A DNA stretch of 64,000 nt from Mercurialis annua (lineage: Eukaryota; Streptophyta; Magnoliopsida; Malpighiales; Euphorbiaceae), in the NCBI RefSeq assembly GCF_937616625.2, contig NC_065573.1, forward strand, positions 2,557,001 through 2,621,000, in the 5' to 3' direction. Below the pieces are notes generated by a model. The model made no database searches. It was not told where the DNA came from and saw only the letters and a program-made list of their open reading frames with translations. Every line of letters begins with the position of its first letter. Within the stretch, counting starts at the first letter, position 1. Positions 33,227 to 46,371 of this stretch are shown piece after piece. Position numbers and translations under genes: made by a program.

Positions 33227-36200
33227 ATAAAAATTCGTCCTCGAATTTTCCTTAAACTTATTGGGACCTTAAAATTATTCTTATACTTCTTTTGACATTC
33301 ATTACTATGCGTCAGTCGTAGTTTCTTCTTTTACTTTAGCCCTTAAATCTTCATTCGTTTGCAATCGTATCATTGCGCTTATAATATCTTCTTATCGTTG
33401 AATAGCCGAAAATCTTCTTATTGTTACTTTCGTTTCGTCTATTGTCTCTCCAAAGTAGTTTAACTGTAGAGGTACCCTTGATATTGTGACCCTTGCGTCA
33501 TTATCACCTGATCGAAGTTTTCTTTATTGGTCGTCATTAAGTGTTGTTTAAGGTCTTCTCAATCCATTATTTCATTCTTAACAGTCTTTGGGTAGTTACG
33601 TGCCTCTTTTATGAATAAGTGGTCAATAACGTGTTATACACATCCTTAATGACCTACTAACTTTATTCGTACTTGTAACGACAAATCTGCGGTCTTAATC
33701 TTTGCTGGCATCTCTTGTTGCCACGCTTCTTTCCTAGGCGATAATCTTTAATTCATATTTTTTTTTCTTTGACTAATCGCCACTTAGTTTCTTTGTCAAT
33801 TAATTCCTTTCAAATTGTATTTAGTCTATCACAATCGCTATTCCTTAGCGAGTGAGTCTGATACGTCTTCTATTATCTTTAGTTTCCCCTTCTTTCTCCT
33901 TCGAGTTATGGAAAGCTTCACGTTACTGGCTAATCAAGAATCGTTCACCTTTTCTATAAATGTTCTTCTCTCAAACCGTTATCTTCATTTCTTACTTTTC
34001 TCTTTAATTTTATGATACTTTGATTCTTTATCAATTAATCATTTTTAGATCAAAATTCATCTATCATGATCACTATTCTTTCATGAAATTAAGTTCAACA
34101 AACTTCTACTATCTTTTAATTCTAATTTTTCCTTCCTTCTTCAAGATGTCGCGAGCCTGACGTCGCTTTGTTAGTCGTGATCCATTCACTATTGTTATAA
34201 ACGCTCCGTTTCGCGTTGATCCGCATCATGTAGCTTGTATAGCTGCTTTTATTTATCAATACTATCCATATTCCTCATCTCCTGTGCCTTTCTTTGATTG
34301 ACCTTTAAAGGTCATCTAGAGCTTTCTATTCGCTTATCTGCCAAAGTTGTCTCCTCATTTCTTTTAATTCTTCACCTTTATGTTAACTTTATACGAATTT
34401 ATTACGTCCTCTTAGTACTTAATTTTCCTGTAGATTCTCCTTTCTTGTTAGCGTTCGCTTAACTTTCATTCTTGCCCTTAAGCTTTAACTATTTATAATC
34501 ATTCTTATAATATCTCCTACCTTTTTCTTGAAGTATTTCAGGTTACTCGTACGTATAAGTTATACTTATCTTCTTTAAATCATCGTCGACTTTTATCCTT
34601 ATCATTTCGTGTTTTTCCTAATTGCAATTCATTCTTATCGGTCCATTAACAATGAAGTATTGCTTTATCTTTTACTTATTGTATCCATTTCGTCTTCCCT
34701 CCACTTATAATAGCTCTATTGTTGCTGTACTTATTCTGGTGATCCTTTTAACATATTTCTAGAAATTTCATTTTTCTAATAATTTTACGATATCTTTTAT
34801 TTATACGCGTAGTTTATTACGCTTCCTTCATGTTTCTCGTCGTCTTTGTATTTACTGATATAAATACATGTATGTGTTACCTCTGTCTTTACACTAGGTT
34901 TCCACAATTTAATTTCTCTCCTTTCTGTTTATATAACTTATATCTCCTAATGCTGATATTAATAAGATTACATATCCTTAGAGTATCATTTGATGTTCAT
35001 CATACAATATCATCGTCTCCATCGTCCTTTGTACTCTTACTCTTTTTCCTCCGAGATGATTCTTGATCGCTACATTACTTATCTTGACATAAATATAATC
35101 ATTTTATTCTTTGTCATTTTGTATCCTTTACTTTTCTTTCTTCTAACATAACTCTCTGTCATCACGTTCTTTGTCCTAATATGAGGATAGAAATTGTGTC
35201 CTCTAGTCATTACCAACGCATCGCATCTTGATTGCGTATGCCCTCCAACGATAACTTCTTATTCGTATTTTACCTTAGCTTCGTTAGCTTTATTGCAATT
35301 ATATGTTAAGATGGCTTAACTCTTTTATTGGGATTTATTTTACGAGTATTATTCTTGTCATCAGACATCTTTTAAGATTCGTCGCAGAGTTTTACATCTG
35401 AGTTTATTTACAAAACAAAATGATTTCAAAACATCCTTTGGCTAGCTAGCACTTTAAATCACTTTTCTTAAATCATTTGAAATCGTTAATACAATTGTAG
35501 CTCAGAGTGATGACACCTCTCATCACCAAAGAGTTGCTCAAAATCGCATTTTCTTTTGTCATTACAAAGATATGATGCATGATCTAAAATTTTGAAAATC
35601 ATTCTTTTATGCATTCCTATCGTGGTCATGCGATGTTATATGCGATGACTGAGTACAATTGTACTTTGAAAAATCTTAAAAAATTTCATACTTTTCATAA
35701 AACGTAAGTTTACTTCAGATTGTACACTCTGCGACTATTAACGGCTTTCTTGATTGTTATTGGGTATATTTCAAATTTTTGTATTGCTGTCACTTTCTGT
35801 CGTTTTCCTGACTATTCTTATGTTAACACTACTCCTTCTTTATGTCTCTAGTGACTCATTTAAGTTTAAGACTTCTTATAGCCGTTCTCGCTATATCCAT
35901 TCCTTCAATATGTTTGAGTCATATCGTCTACATATTCGTCTCTTTCTGCTATACTTGTGTTCTATCATTCACAAGTATAAATATCAATGCCTTTTAGTAT
36001 TCTACTTCTTCCTTTACAACCTCTAGAACGTAATATAGGAATTACGTTCACGATAATTATATGATGTATTATGTGTAGTTCATTATGTTATTGTTCTTGT
36101 AAATTATGTTTATATGTTCCTTTATTAGGTGTGTATTTTTCGACGTCGCTTCCTATATGTTTTAGCTATCTGAGGTATTAACCTATAGGCATATCCTATT

Positions 36201-36273
36201 TGTTATGCTCTAATATGCAATGCAACATACATACACAATAATGCAACACATAAACACAAATACACAAAGCATA
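33227..36273 (-). other. Element 2 non-coding interior
   Basis: Counterpart of element 1's 1686-4352. Clear matches include the PPT-proximal AAATTCGTCCTCGAATTT-type block near 33229-33247 and the segment near 35500. Numerous stops in all frames; frames such as 34830-35066 and 35754-36026 are not shared with element 1. Confidence 0.7.
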
Positions 36274-37208
36274 CTAATCACTGATACGTGGGGGTGCCTG
36301 ATGTGGAATAGGTTCCCTAATCACTATGTCAGTATGTCGACCCCTGACTCTTTTACCGGAGTTTCCTCCGCCTCTATGCACAAGGTAGGGGCTGGTTCTA
36401 ATAACAGGACTAACATAGTCTGGGTGAAACTCACGTCTGAAGTAGTAGGGTCGAACGGGATTGCCATCCCACTCACGGTCTGTCTCAATCCTACGGGCCA
36501 TCGTAGTGAGTGTCCCAAAATGTTCTCCTGCATACTCATACAGCTTTGTAAACTCAGGTCCCAAACCTCTAACATACATACGATTGATTGTCATGTTGTC
36601 CTTGTTAAGGTCTGGGACTCCCTCAACCAAACGTAAAAAGTCAATGGAATACAGTCCCACTGATAACATTCCCCTAGAGAAGGAGCGCATTTGTCGCCTA
36701 ACCTGATTCAGAGCTACTCGTGCCGGACTGTTAGCTATATCTGCATCCTCCCTCAGATTGCGGTATTTCCGCACATTAGACCAGGAATATTCACTTTGAT
36801 ATTCCTCAACGTCTGACTCATCTGATAATTCTTCCTCTTCGAATTCCTCTTCCTGCGGACAGTCTTCTAACTCCTCCTTTGGACCCTCTTCTTGGTCTTC
36901 CTTAGAATCCTCTTCACTTTCTCACTATATTCTATCTTAGGCGAGTGAGTTTTGCCTCTAACCCTAGAAAAACTACCAACCTCTGATATTAACATGTAAC
37001 CGTTCTGATAAATATCAGGTAATCTCCTAACATGTGCGTGGAATCCATTCTGGTGGACTTCAGATGGTCTGCCTACTTCGTTGTGAAACCCATTTTGAAA
37101 TATAGGAGGCGCTTCCTCTCGTTCTTCTACAGCATGTGACTGAGCTTCGTTCTGCTCAGACATGCTGAAACAAATCCATATCAGGCGAAAGAGACCATCT
37201 GAGCCCAT
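36274..37208 (-). pseudogene. gag-like ORF of element 2, frameshifted
   Basis: Starts MGSDG at 37208 like element 1's ORF. The three QNG[F/Y] motifs keep their 15-residue spacing. A one-base frameshift near 36918-36921 (in an AAAG run) sends the first frame to a stop at 36867. The second frame covers the acidic tract and the whole gag-like C-terminal part, ending at a stop at 36274 just after PHQAPP. Most substitutions against element 1 in the C-terminal part are conservative (for example RIETEHEW versus RIETDREW). The acidic tract is less repetitive here than in element 1. Confidence 0.72.
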
Positions 37209-37600
37209 TTCCACACTTGATTCCAGTATTAACCTATAAGATGCTATAAACATTTAACATTTAACCTAGCTGCACGTAGCTCGCAAGCAAATAATCATTT
37301 AACATCCCTTGCATAAATATCAAATACTTAGTTGCCTTAGCCGTTCGCCTATACAGATACTAATAACTTATTAGCTTAGTAATCCCTGATTCACGCGCGT
37401 TATACCACGTATTACTAATGCACATATCACATAAATGCAGACAACTAAGGTCCGACTTTCTGCTGCAGTAGTTCCTAGGTTTACTTACTTGACAGAGTAT
37501 TCCAAATAAAACAGACTCAGCCATGACTGGCAGTGGTAACTAAACCAACTGCTCTCAAACAAGCACTGAAACAAACTTGCAGTGGTAACTGGACCAACTG
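37209..37600 (-). other. Element 2 leader
   Basis: Homologous to element 1's 78-539, including the 50-bp duplicated block next to the PBS. No ORF supported. Confidence 0.6.
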
Positions 37601-37611
37601 CTCTGATACCA
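37601..37611 (-). other. Primer binding site (element 2)
   Basis: TGGTATCAGAG on the - strand, five bases from the LTR boundary at 37616, as in element 1. Confidence 0.88.
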
Positions 37612-37615
37612 ACAT

Positions 37616-39188
37616 TGTCACGACCCAAAATATTGTGCCGCAACCGGCGCTAGGGAACAGGAGTGGTAGCTCCGGAACCCGTAGCAAGCCTAAAACCGCT
37701 ATTAATTTTTCGCGAATAATAAGCAAATAACATTAAATAACGGAAACAAATACACATACATAACATATAAACAAATATTTACACTAACTGTTCAAAACCT
37801 CGCGGGCTCTAGTTACCGTACCCTGTATGAACTGGCCTCGCGGTACTATATACATAAGTTAGTGTATTAAGCATATCACCGGCATCTGGTGCCGTGAACA
37901 AACATATTATACGTAGCCTATCAAAACATATAAACAAGACAGCAAGTGAAATACACAATCAAAAATGTACTGCTGTCAGGCTACGACTCTATTGACATTG
38001 GACCACTACTGCAGCACTACATAAGTCAAAGAACTATACATACGTAGTTGACTTCCGGATCCCAAAACTGGCTTCTATCTAGGCCCAGTCGCTAAGCACC
38101 TGAAAACATCAAAGGTGAGGGGTCAGTATTTGGGAAAATACTGAGTGAGGTTGCATTTTACTAACGGTATTAATACAAAAACATAGCATCGCATTTGAAG
38201 GAAACAATAATATAAAAGTAAAACATATAAAAAGGTATTTGATCCGTACGAAACTAATATCCTAGCATGCGATATAACATTCAAATAATCAAATCATATT
38301 AATCAAGATAGTCCGACCCGGGAGTGCTCACACTCTACCTCGTCGATCGCGACATATCTCTTAATCCCAAAGTGTGACTCCAACTCAGTTGATATGGGGA
38401 CTCCAAACTACACAGTAGCAGAGTGCTCACTCGTATCGAATTCATTATCCAACTTCGAAATTCATATTCATATTCGTATTCATTTCATACCTTACGTGTA
38501 TCAATCATGTATTATATGCAAACACACTAGACTGACTCGATACTGGTGATCACACAGCCTATTGACACCCAATAGGTAGCTAGTTTCTTCGGATCGCATA
38601 CTAGTTCTCGTATATAAAAACTTAATAAAACATATATCGTTTCAAATCATATATAATGCGATGCGCATAAACGATACACGTATATATAAAATATAGTATT
38701 AAATAACTTTAATATGTAATACACGAAAGTAAAGTGCAACTCACAGTGACCGCTATCCACTCTATAATGAAGTCGATGTGGTAGTATGCTCGTACTAGTC
38801 CTCATGTAGAGCCCTCACTTCTCGCTCGTATATCTGTTACATATTAATTAATGTTTAATATTCAGATGTTAATTCCGTATCGTTATACGTCTAATACTTC
38901 TCAATTCTAGGGTTTAGTTTCATTCTTGACGTTATCCGTGAACTCGATATTTCTTTATCGTATTCACGATATATCGAACTCTGTTTCTCGTATTCGAGAA
39001 ACGTATAATATCCTTAGCGTTTTCTGTTATCGTTAATCTCGTAAAACGTCAAGCTAAATTCTCACTTTTTAACTTATCAGAGTCCTCAATCATTTTTAGG
39101 GTCTAATACTCGAAAATATTGAAATCTCGCTCAATTAGGGCTAAAAGCCCACTTTGGTCCCGATAGACCCACTGTGCGGGCGCACAAA
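37616..39188 (-). repeat. Element 2 5' LTR, truncated (about 1.57 kb of 2.5 kb)
   Basis: Begins TGTCACGACCC at 37616 and matches the solo LTRs up to the sequence GCGCACAAAGG at the edge of the hairpin minisatellite, then turns into satellite. GGC at 39187-39189 is shared by both sides, so the break has 3-bp microhomology. The acceptor-side sites (38100-38101) and hairpin (38124-38143) remain; TATA and donor are lost. Confidence 0.88.
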
Positions 39189-41060
39189 GGCTTGAATCGC
39201 TAAAATGGGGAAACGTTTAAATCGCTAAAAAGGTGAAACGTTTGGTTTTTTTGCGTAATGTTTGTAAAAGTTTGGCTTAAATCGCTAAAGAGGTGAAACT
39301 TTTGGATTTGTTCCGTAACGGTTTTAAACGTTTGGCTTAAATCTCTAAAAAGGTGAAACGTTTGGATTTGTTTTGTAATGTTTGTAAACGTTTGGCTTAA
39401 ATCCCTAGAAAGGTGAAACGTTTGGATTTGTTTCGTAACGTTTGTAAACATTTGGCTTAAATCGCTAAAACGGTGAAACGTTTGGATCTGTTATGTAACG
39501 TTTGTAAACGTTTGGCTTAAATTGCTAAAAAGGTGAAATGTTTGGATTTGTTTCGTAACGTTTGTCAACGTTTGGCTTAAATCGCGAAAAAGGGGAAACG
39601 TTTGGATTTGTTTCGTAACGTTTGGAAACTTTTGGCTTAAATTGCTAAAAAGGTGAAATGTTTGGATTTGTTTCGTAACGTTTGTAAACGTTTGGTTTAA
39701 ATTGCGAAAAAGGTAAAACTTTGGATTTGTTCCGTAACGTTTGTAAACGTTTGGCTTAAATTGCGAAAAAAGGGAAACGTTTGGATTTGTTTGGTAACGT
39801 TTGTAAACATTTGGCTTAAATCGCTAAAAAGGGGAAACGTTTGGATTTGTTTTGTAACGTTTGGCTTAAATAGCTAAAAAGGTGGATTGTTTGGTTTTGT
39901 TTCATAACCTTTATAAACGTTACGAAACGTTCGGATTTGATTCGTAACATTTTAAACGTTTGGCTTATATCACTAAAATGGGGAAACATTTAGATTTATT
40001 TCGTAATGTTTGTAAACGTTTGGCTTAAATCTCAAAAAAGGTGAAACGCTTGGATTTGTTTCGTAACATTTGTAAACGTTTGGCTTAAATCGCTAAAAAG
40101 GTGAAACGTTTGGATTTGTTTCGTAACGTTTGTAAACGTTTGGCTTAAATATTCTGAAAAGGTGAAACGTTTGGATTTGTTTCGAAACATTTGTAAACGT
40201 TGGACTTAAATAGCTGAAAAGGGGAAACGTTTGGATTTGTTTTGTAACGTTTGTAAACGTTTGGCTTAAATCGCTAAAAAGGTGAAACATTTGGTTTTGT
40301 TTTGTAACGTTTGTAAACGTTCGGCTTAAATCGCTAAAAATGTGAAACATTTTTTTTGTTTCGTGGCGTTTGTAAACGTTTCGCTTAAATCGCTAAAAAG
40401 GTGAAACGTTTGGTTTCGTTTCGTTACGTTTGTAAACGTTTGGCTTAAATTGCTAAAAAGGTTAAACGTTTTGTTTTGTTTCATAACCTTTGTAAGCGTT
40501 AGGAAACGTTTGGACTTGTTTCGTAAGTTTTAAACGTTTGGATTGAATCGCTAAAATGGGGAAACATTTGGATTTCTTTCGTAATGTTTGTAAACGTTTG
40601 GCTTAAATTTCTAAGAAGGTAAAATGCTTGGGTTTGTTTCGTAACATTTGTAAACGTTTGACTTAAATCGCTAAAAAGGGGAAATGTTTGGATTTGTTTC
40701 ATATCGTTTGTAAACGTTTGCTTTAAATTTCTAAAAAGGTGAAACATTTGGATTTGTTTCGAAACGTTTGTAAACGTTTGGCTTAAATCGCTGAAAAGGG
40801 GATACATTTGGATTTGTTTTGTAACGTTTGTAAACGTTCGGCTTAAATTGCTAAAAAGGTGAAACGTTTGGTTTTATTTCGTAACGTTTGTAAACGTTCG
40901 GCTTAAATAGCTACAAAGGTGAAACCTTTGGTTTTGTTTCATAACATTTGTAAACGTGGCTTAAATTGCTAAAAAGGTGAAATGTTTGGATTTGTTTCGT
41001 AACATTTTAAACATTTGGCTTAAATCGCTAAAAAGATGAAACATTTAGATTTGTTTGGTA
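39189..41060 (-). repeat. 60-bp satellite, domain S3, - orientation
   Basis: Marks the left part of duplication copy A. The opening variant GGCTTGAATCGCTAAAATGG reappears at about 50837 in copy B. It contains shortened monomers where one half is skipped (near 39880 and 40490). Confidence 0.9.
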
Positions 41061-44000
41061 ACAATTTAAGACGAACGTTGACAAACGTTACGAAACAAAT
41101 CCAAGTGTTTCACCTTTTTAGCAATTTCAGCCAAAACGTTTACAAACGATATGAAACAAATCCAAGTGTTTCACCTTTTTAGAAAATTAAGCCGAACGTT
41201 TACAAAAGTTATGAAACAAATCTAAATGTTTCACCTTTTTAGCTATTTAAGCCAAACATTTACAAATGTTATGAAATAAATCCAAGCGTTTCACCTTTTA
41301 GAAATTTAAGCCGAACGTTTTCAATCATTATGAAACAAATCCAAACGTTTAAATTTTTTAGGGATTGAAGCCTAATGTTTACAAACGTCACGAAACAAAT
41401 CCAAATGTTTCCCTTTTTTAGCCATTTAACCCAAACGTTTGCAAATGTTACGAAACAACTCCAAACGTTGTAGCTTTTTAGCGAATTAAGCATAACGTTT
41501 ACAAACATTACGAAACAAATACAAGCGTTTCACCTTTTTAGCAATTTAAGCCGAACGTTTAAAACGTTATGAAACAAATCCAAACGTTTCACCTTTTTAG
41601 TATTTGAAGCCAAACGTTTACAAACGTTATGAAACAAATCCAAGCGTTTCAAACGTTTTAAATTCAATCGTTTGGCTTAAATCGATAAAAATGTGAAACG
41701 TTTGGATTTGTTTCGTAACGTTTTGAACGATTGGTTTTGTTCCGTAACGTTTGTAAATGTTTGGTTTAAATCGCTAAAAATGGGAAATGTTTGGATTAGT
41801 TTCATAACGTTTGTCAATGTTTGGCTTAAACTGCTAAAAAGGTGAAACATTTTAAACATTTGGCTTAAATGTCTAAAAGTGTAAGCGAAACGTTTACAAA
41901 CGTTACGAAAAAAACCAAACGTTTCACCTTTTTAGCAATTTAGACAAACGTTCACAAACGTTACGAAACAAAACCAAACGTTTCACCTTTTTAGCGATTT
42001 AAGCCAAACGTTTATAAACGTTATGAAACAAATCCAAACGTTTCACCTTTTAGCGATTTAAACCAAATGTTTACAAACGTTACTAAACAAATCCTAACGT
42101 TTCACCTTTTAAGAGATTTAAGCCAAACGTTTAAAAACGTTACGAAACAAAACCAAACGTTTAAAACGTTACAAAAAAAATCCAAACGTTTCACGTTTTT
42201 AGCAAGTTAAGCCAAATGTTACGAAACAAATCCAAACGTTTCGCCTTTTTGGAAATTTAAGCCAAACACAAATGTTTCGAAACAAATCCAAGCGTTTTAT
42301 CTTTTTAGAATTTAAGCCAAACATTTACAAACGTTACGAAACAGAACCTAATGTTTAAAACGTTACGAAACAAATCCAAACATTTCACTTTTTTAGCGAT
42401 TTAAGCCAAACGTTTACAAACGTTACGAAACAAATCCAAGTGTTTCACCATTTTAGCAATTTAAGCCAAACGTTTACAAACTTTACGAAACAAATCCAAA
42501 CGTTTCACCTTTTTATCGATTGAAACCAAACGTTTACACACGTTATGAAACAAAACCAAACATTTCACCTTTTTAGCAATATAAGTCAAACGTTTACAAA
42601 CATTACGAAACAAATCCAAATGTTTCAGCTTTTTAGCAATTTAAGCCAAAAGTTCATAAAACGTTACAAAACAAATCCAAACGTTTCACTTTTTAGAGAT
42701 TTAAGCCAAACGTTTATAAACTTTATGACACAAAGCCATGCGTTTCACCTTTTTAGCAATTTAAGCCAAATGTTACGAAACAAATCCAAACGTTTCTCGT
42801 TTTTAGCGATTGAAACCAAACGTTTACGAACATTACGAAACAAAACCAAACATTTCCCCATTTTAGCGATTTAAGCGAAACGTGTACAAACGTTATGAAA
42901 ATCCAAGTGTTTCACCTTTTTATAAATCTAAGCCAAACGTTTACAAACTTTACGAAATAAAACCAAACGTTTCACATTTTTAACGATTTAAGCCAAACGT
43001 TTATAAACGTTACGAAACAAAACCAAACATTTCATCTTGTTAGCGATTTAAGCCAAACGTTTATGAACGTTGCAAATCAAATCCAAACGTTTCACCTTTT
43101 TGGAAATTTAAGCCAAACACAAATGTTTCGAAATAAATCCAAGCGTTTTACCTTTTTAGAATTTAAGCCAAACATTTACAAACGTTACGAAACATAACCT
43201 AATGTTTAAAACATTATGAAACAAATCCAAACATTTCACTTTTTTAGCGATTTAAGCGAAAGGTTTACAAACGTTACAAAACAAATCCAAGTGTTTCACC
43301 ATTTTAGCAATTTAAGCCAAACGTTTACAAACTTGACGAAACAAATCCAAACGTTTCACCTTTTTATCGATTGAAACCAAACGTGTACACACGTTATGAA
43401 ACAAAACCAAACGTTTCACCTTTTTAGCAATTTAAGCCAAACGTTTACAAACGTTACGAAACAAATCCAAATGTTTCACCTTTTTAGCAGTTTAAGCCAA
43501 ACGTTGCAAAACAAATCCAAACGTTTCCCTTTTTTAGAGATTTAAGCCAAACGTCTACAAACGTTATGGAACAAATCCAAATGTTTCACCTTTTTAGCGA
43601 TTTAAGCCGAACTTTTACAAACATTACGCAACAAAACTAAACATTTCACCTTGTTAGCGATTTAAGCCAAACGTTTACAAACGTTACGAAACAAATCCAA
43701 ACGTTTCACCTTTTTAGCGATTTAAGCCAAACGTTTACAAACGTTACGAAACAAATATGAATGTTTCAACTCTTTTGCGATTTAAACCAAACGTTTACAA
43801 AGGTTACGAAACAAATCCATACATTTCACCCTTTTTGCGATTGAAGTGAAATAATTACAAACATTATGAAATAAAACCAAACGTTTAAAACGTTACGAAA
43901 CAAATCCAAACGTTTCACTTTTTAAAGATTTAAGCCAAACGTTTACAAACTTTACGACACAAAGCCATGCGTTTCACCTTTTTAGCAATTTAAGCCAAAT

Positions 44001-46371
44001 GTTACGAAACAAATCCAACCGTTTCTCGTTTTTACAAATTGAAGCCAAACGTTTACGAATATTACGAAACAAAACCAAACATTTCCCCATTTTAGCGATT
44101 TAAGCGAAACGTGTACAAACGTTACGAAACAAATCAAAGTGTTTCACCTTTTTATAAATTTAAGCCATTACAAACTTTACGAAACAAAACCAAACGTTTC
44201 CCATTTTTAGCAATTTAAGCCAAACGTTTATAAACGTTACGAAACAAAACCAAACATTTCATCTTGTTAGCGATTTAAGCCAAATGTTTATGAACGTTGC
44301 GAATCAAATCCAAACGTTTCACCTTTTTAGCGATTTAAGCCAAACGTTTACAAACATTACGAATCAAAACCAAACGTTTCACATTTTTAGCGATTTAAAC
44401 CAAACGTTTACAAACATTACGAAACAAATCAAAATGTTTCACCTTTTTAGCCATTCAAGCCAAACGTTACGAAACAAATCCAAACGTTTCACCTTTTTAG
44501 TGATTTAAACCAAATTTTTACAAACGTTACGAAACAAAAACAAACGTTTCACCTTTTTAGCGATTTAAGCCAAACGTTTATTAACGTTAAGAAACAAATC
44601 CAAACGTTTACCCATTTTAGCAATTTAAGCCAAAATTTTAAAACGTTACGAAACAAATCCAAGCGTTTCACCTTTTTGGCAATTTAAGCCAAACATTTAC
44701 GAACGTTAGGAAACAAAACAAAACGTTTCACTTTTTTAGCGATTTAAGCCAAACGTTTATAAACGTTAAGAAACAAATCCAAACATTTCCTCATTTTAGC
44801 GATTTAAGCCAAACTTTTACAAACGTTACGAAACAAATCCAAGCATTTCTCCTTTTTAGTGATATAAGCCAAGCGTTTACAAACGTCACGAAACAAATCC
44901 AAACGTTTCATTTTTTTAGCGATTTAAGCCAAACGTTTACAAACGTTACAAAACAAATCCAAACGTTTCCCCATTTTATCGACTTAAGCCAAACGTGTAC
45001 AAACGTTACGAAACAAATCCAAGCGTTTCACCTTTTAAGCAATTTAAGCCAAACGTTTACAAACGTCACGAAACAAAACCAAACGTTTCACCTTTTTAGC
45101 GATTTAAGCCAAACGTTTATAAACGTTATGAAACAAATCCAAATGTTTCCCCATATTAGCGATATAAGCCAAACGTTTACAAACATTACGAAATAAATCC
45201 AAGCGTTTCACCTTTTTAGCGATTTAAGCACAGCGTTTTCAAACGTCACGAAACAAATCCAAACGTTTCATCTTTTTTGCAATTTAAGCCAAACGTTTAC
45301 AAACGTTACGAAAAAAATCCAAGCATTTCACCTTTTTAATGATTAAAGCCAAGCATTTTCAAACATCACGAAACAAATCCAAACGTTTCACCTTTTTAGC
45401 GATTTAAGCCAAACATTTAAAAATGTTACGAAACAAATCCAAACGTTTCCCCATTTTATTGATTTAAGCCAAACGTGTACAAACGTTATGAAACAAATCC
45501 AAGCGTTTCACCTTTTAAACAAATTAAGCCAAATGTTTAGAAACATTACGAAACAAAACCAAATGTTTCACCTTTTTAGCGATTTAAGCCAAACTTTTAT
45601 TAAAGTTACGAAACAAATCCAAAAGTTTCCCCATTTTTGCGATTTAAGCCAAACGTTTACAAATGTTTCGAAACAAATCTAAGCGTTTCACCTTTTAAGC
45701 GATTTACGCACAGCGTTTACAAACGTCACGAAACAAATCCAAACGTTTCACCTTTTTAGCGATTTAAGCCAAAAGTTACGAAACAAATCCAAATGTTTCA
45801 CCTTTATAGCGATTTCAGCCAAACATTTACAAACTTTACTAAACAAATCCAAACGTTTCAACTTTTTAGCGATTTAAGCCAAACATTAACGTTATAAAAC
45901 AAATCCAAACGTGTCCCCTTTTTAGCAATTTAAGCCAAACGTTTACAAACGTTACAAAACAAATCCAAACGTTTCACCTTTTTTGCGATTTAAGCTAAAC
46001 GTTTACAAACGTTACGAAGCAAATGCAAACGATTTACCTTTTCAGCGATTTTAGTCAAACGTTTACAAAATTTACGAAATAAAACCAAACGTTTAAAACG
46101 AATCAAATCCAAACGTTTCACTTTTTTAGTGATTTAAGCCAAACGTTTACAAACATTACGAAACAAATCGAAGTGTTTCACCTTTTTTGCAATTTAAGCC
46201 AAACGTTTACAAATGTTACGAAACAAATCCAATACGTTTCACCTTTTTAGCGATTGAAGCCAAACGCTTATGAACATTACGAAACAAAACAAAACCTATA
46301 GAAACGTTACGAAACAAATCCAAGTGTTTCACCTTTTTAGCAATTTTAAGCCAAACGTTTACAAACATTAC
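41061..46371 (+). repeat. 60-bp satellite, domain S4, + orientation with a small inverted block
   Basis: Orientation is + except for about 41655-41887, which is inverted and bounded by AAACGTTT at 41651-41658 and 41888-41895. A run around 42231-43080 recurs in tandem from about 43081 (shared short variant CCAAACACAAATGTTTCG). Copy B has only one of these, so this is a later expansion of roughly 0.85-1.2 kb. Confidence 0.9.
46367..46371. repeat. Target-site duplication ATTAC, left (solo LTR A)
   Basis: ATTAC directly before TGTCACGACCC. The partner is at 48932-48936. Together with one satellite phase on both flanks this shows a clean insertion into a monomer at ...CATTACGAAAC. Confidence 0.92.

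Larger units (their letters stand above)
33212..39188 (-). mobile_element. Element 2: truncated, inverted copy of the element 1 family
   Basis: Read on the - strand it has part of a 5' LTR, PBS, a frameshifted gag-like ORF, non-coding interior and PPT. It ends at or within a base or two of the internal/3'-LTR boundary, with no 3' LTR. The 5' LTR lacks about its first 0.9 kb, including the promoter, and breaks within the hairpin minisatellite. Satellite of the same orientation lies on both sides, with only about 10 bp of monomer missing across the insertion. Confidence 0.87.

Noticed and set aside
33227..36273. Possible decayed pol gene in the element interiors
   Set aside because: I found no RT, RNase H or integrase motif in any frame of either copy; only a sensitive profile search could reveal a more decayed remnant.
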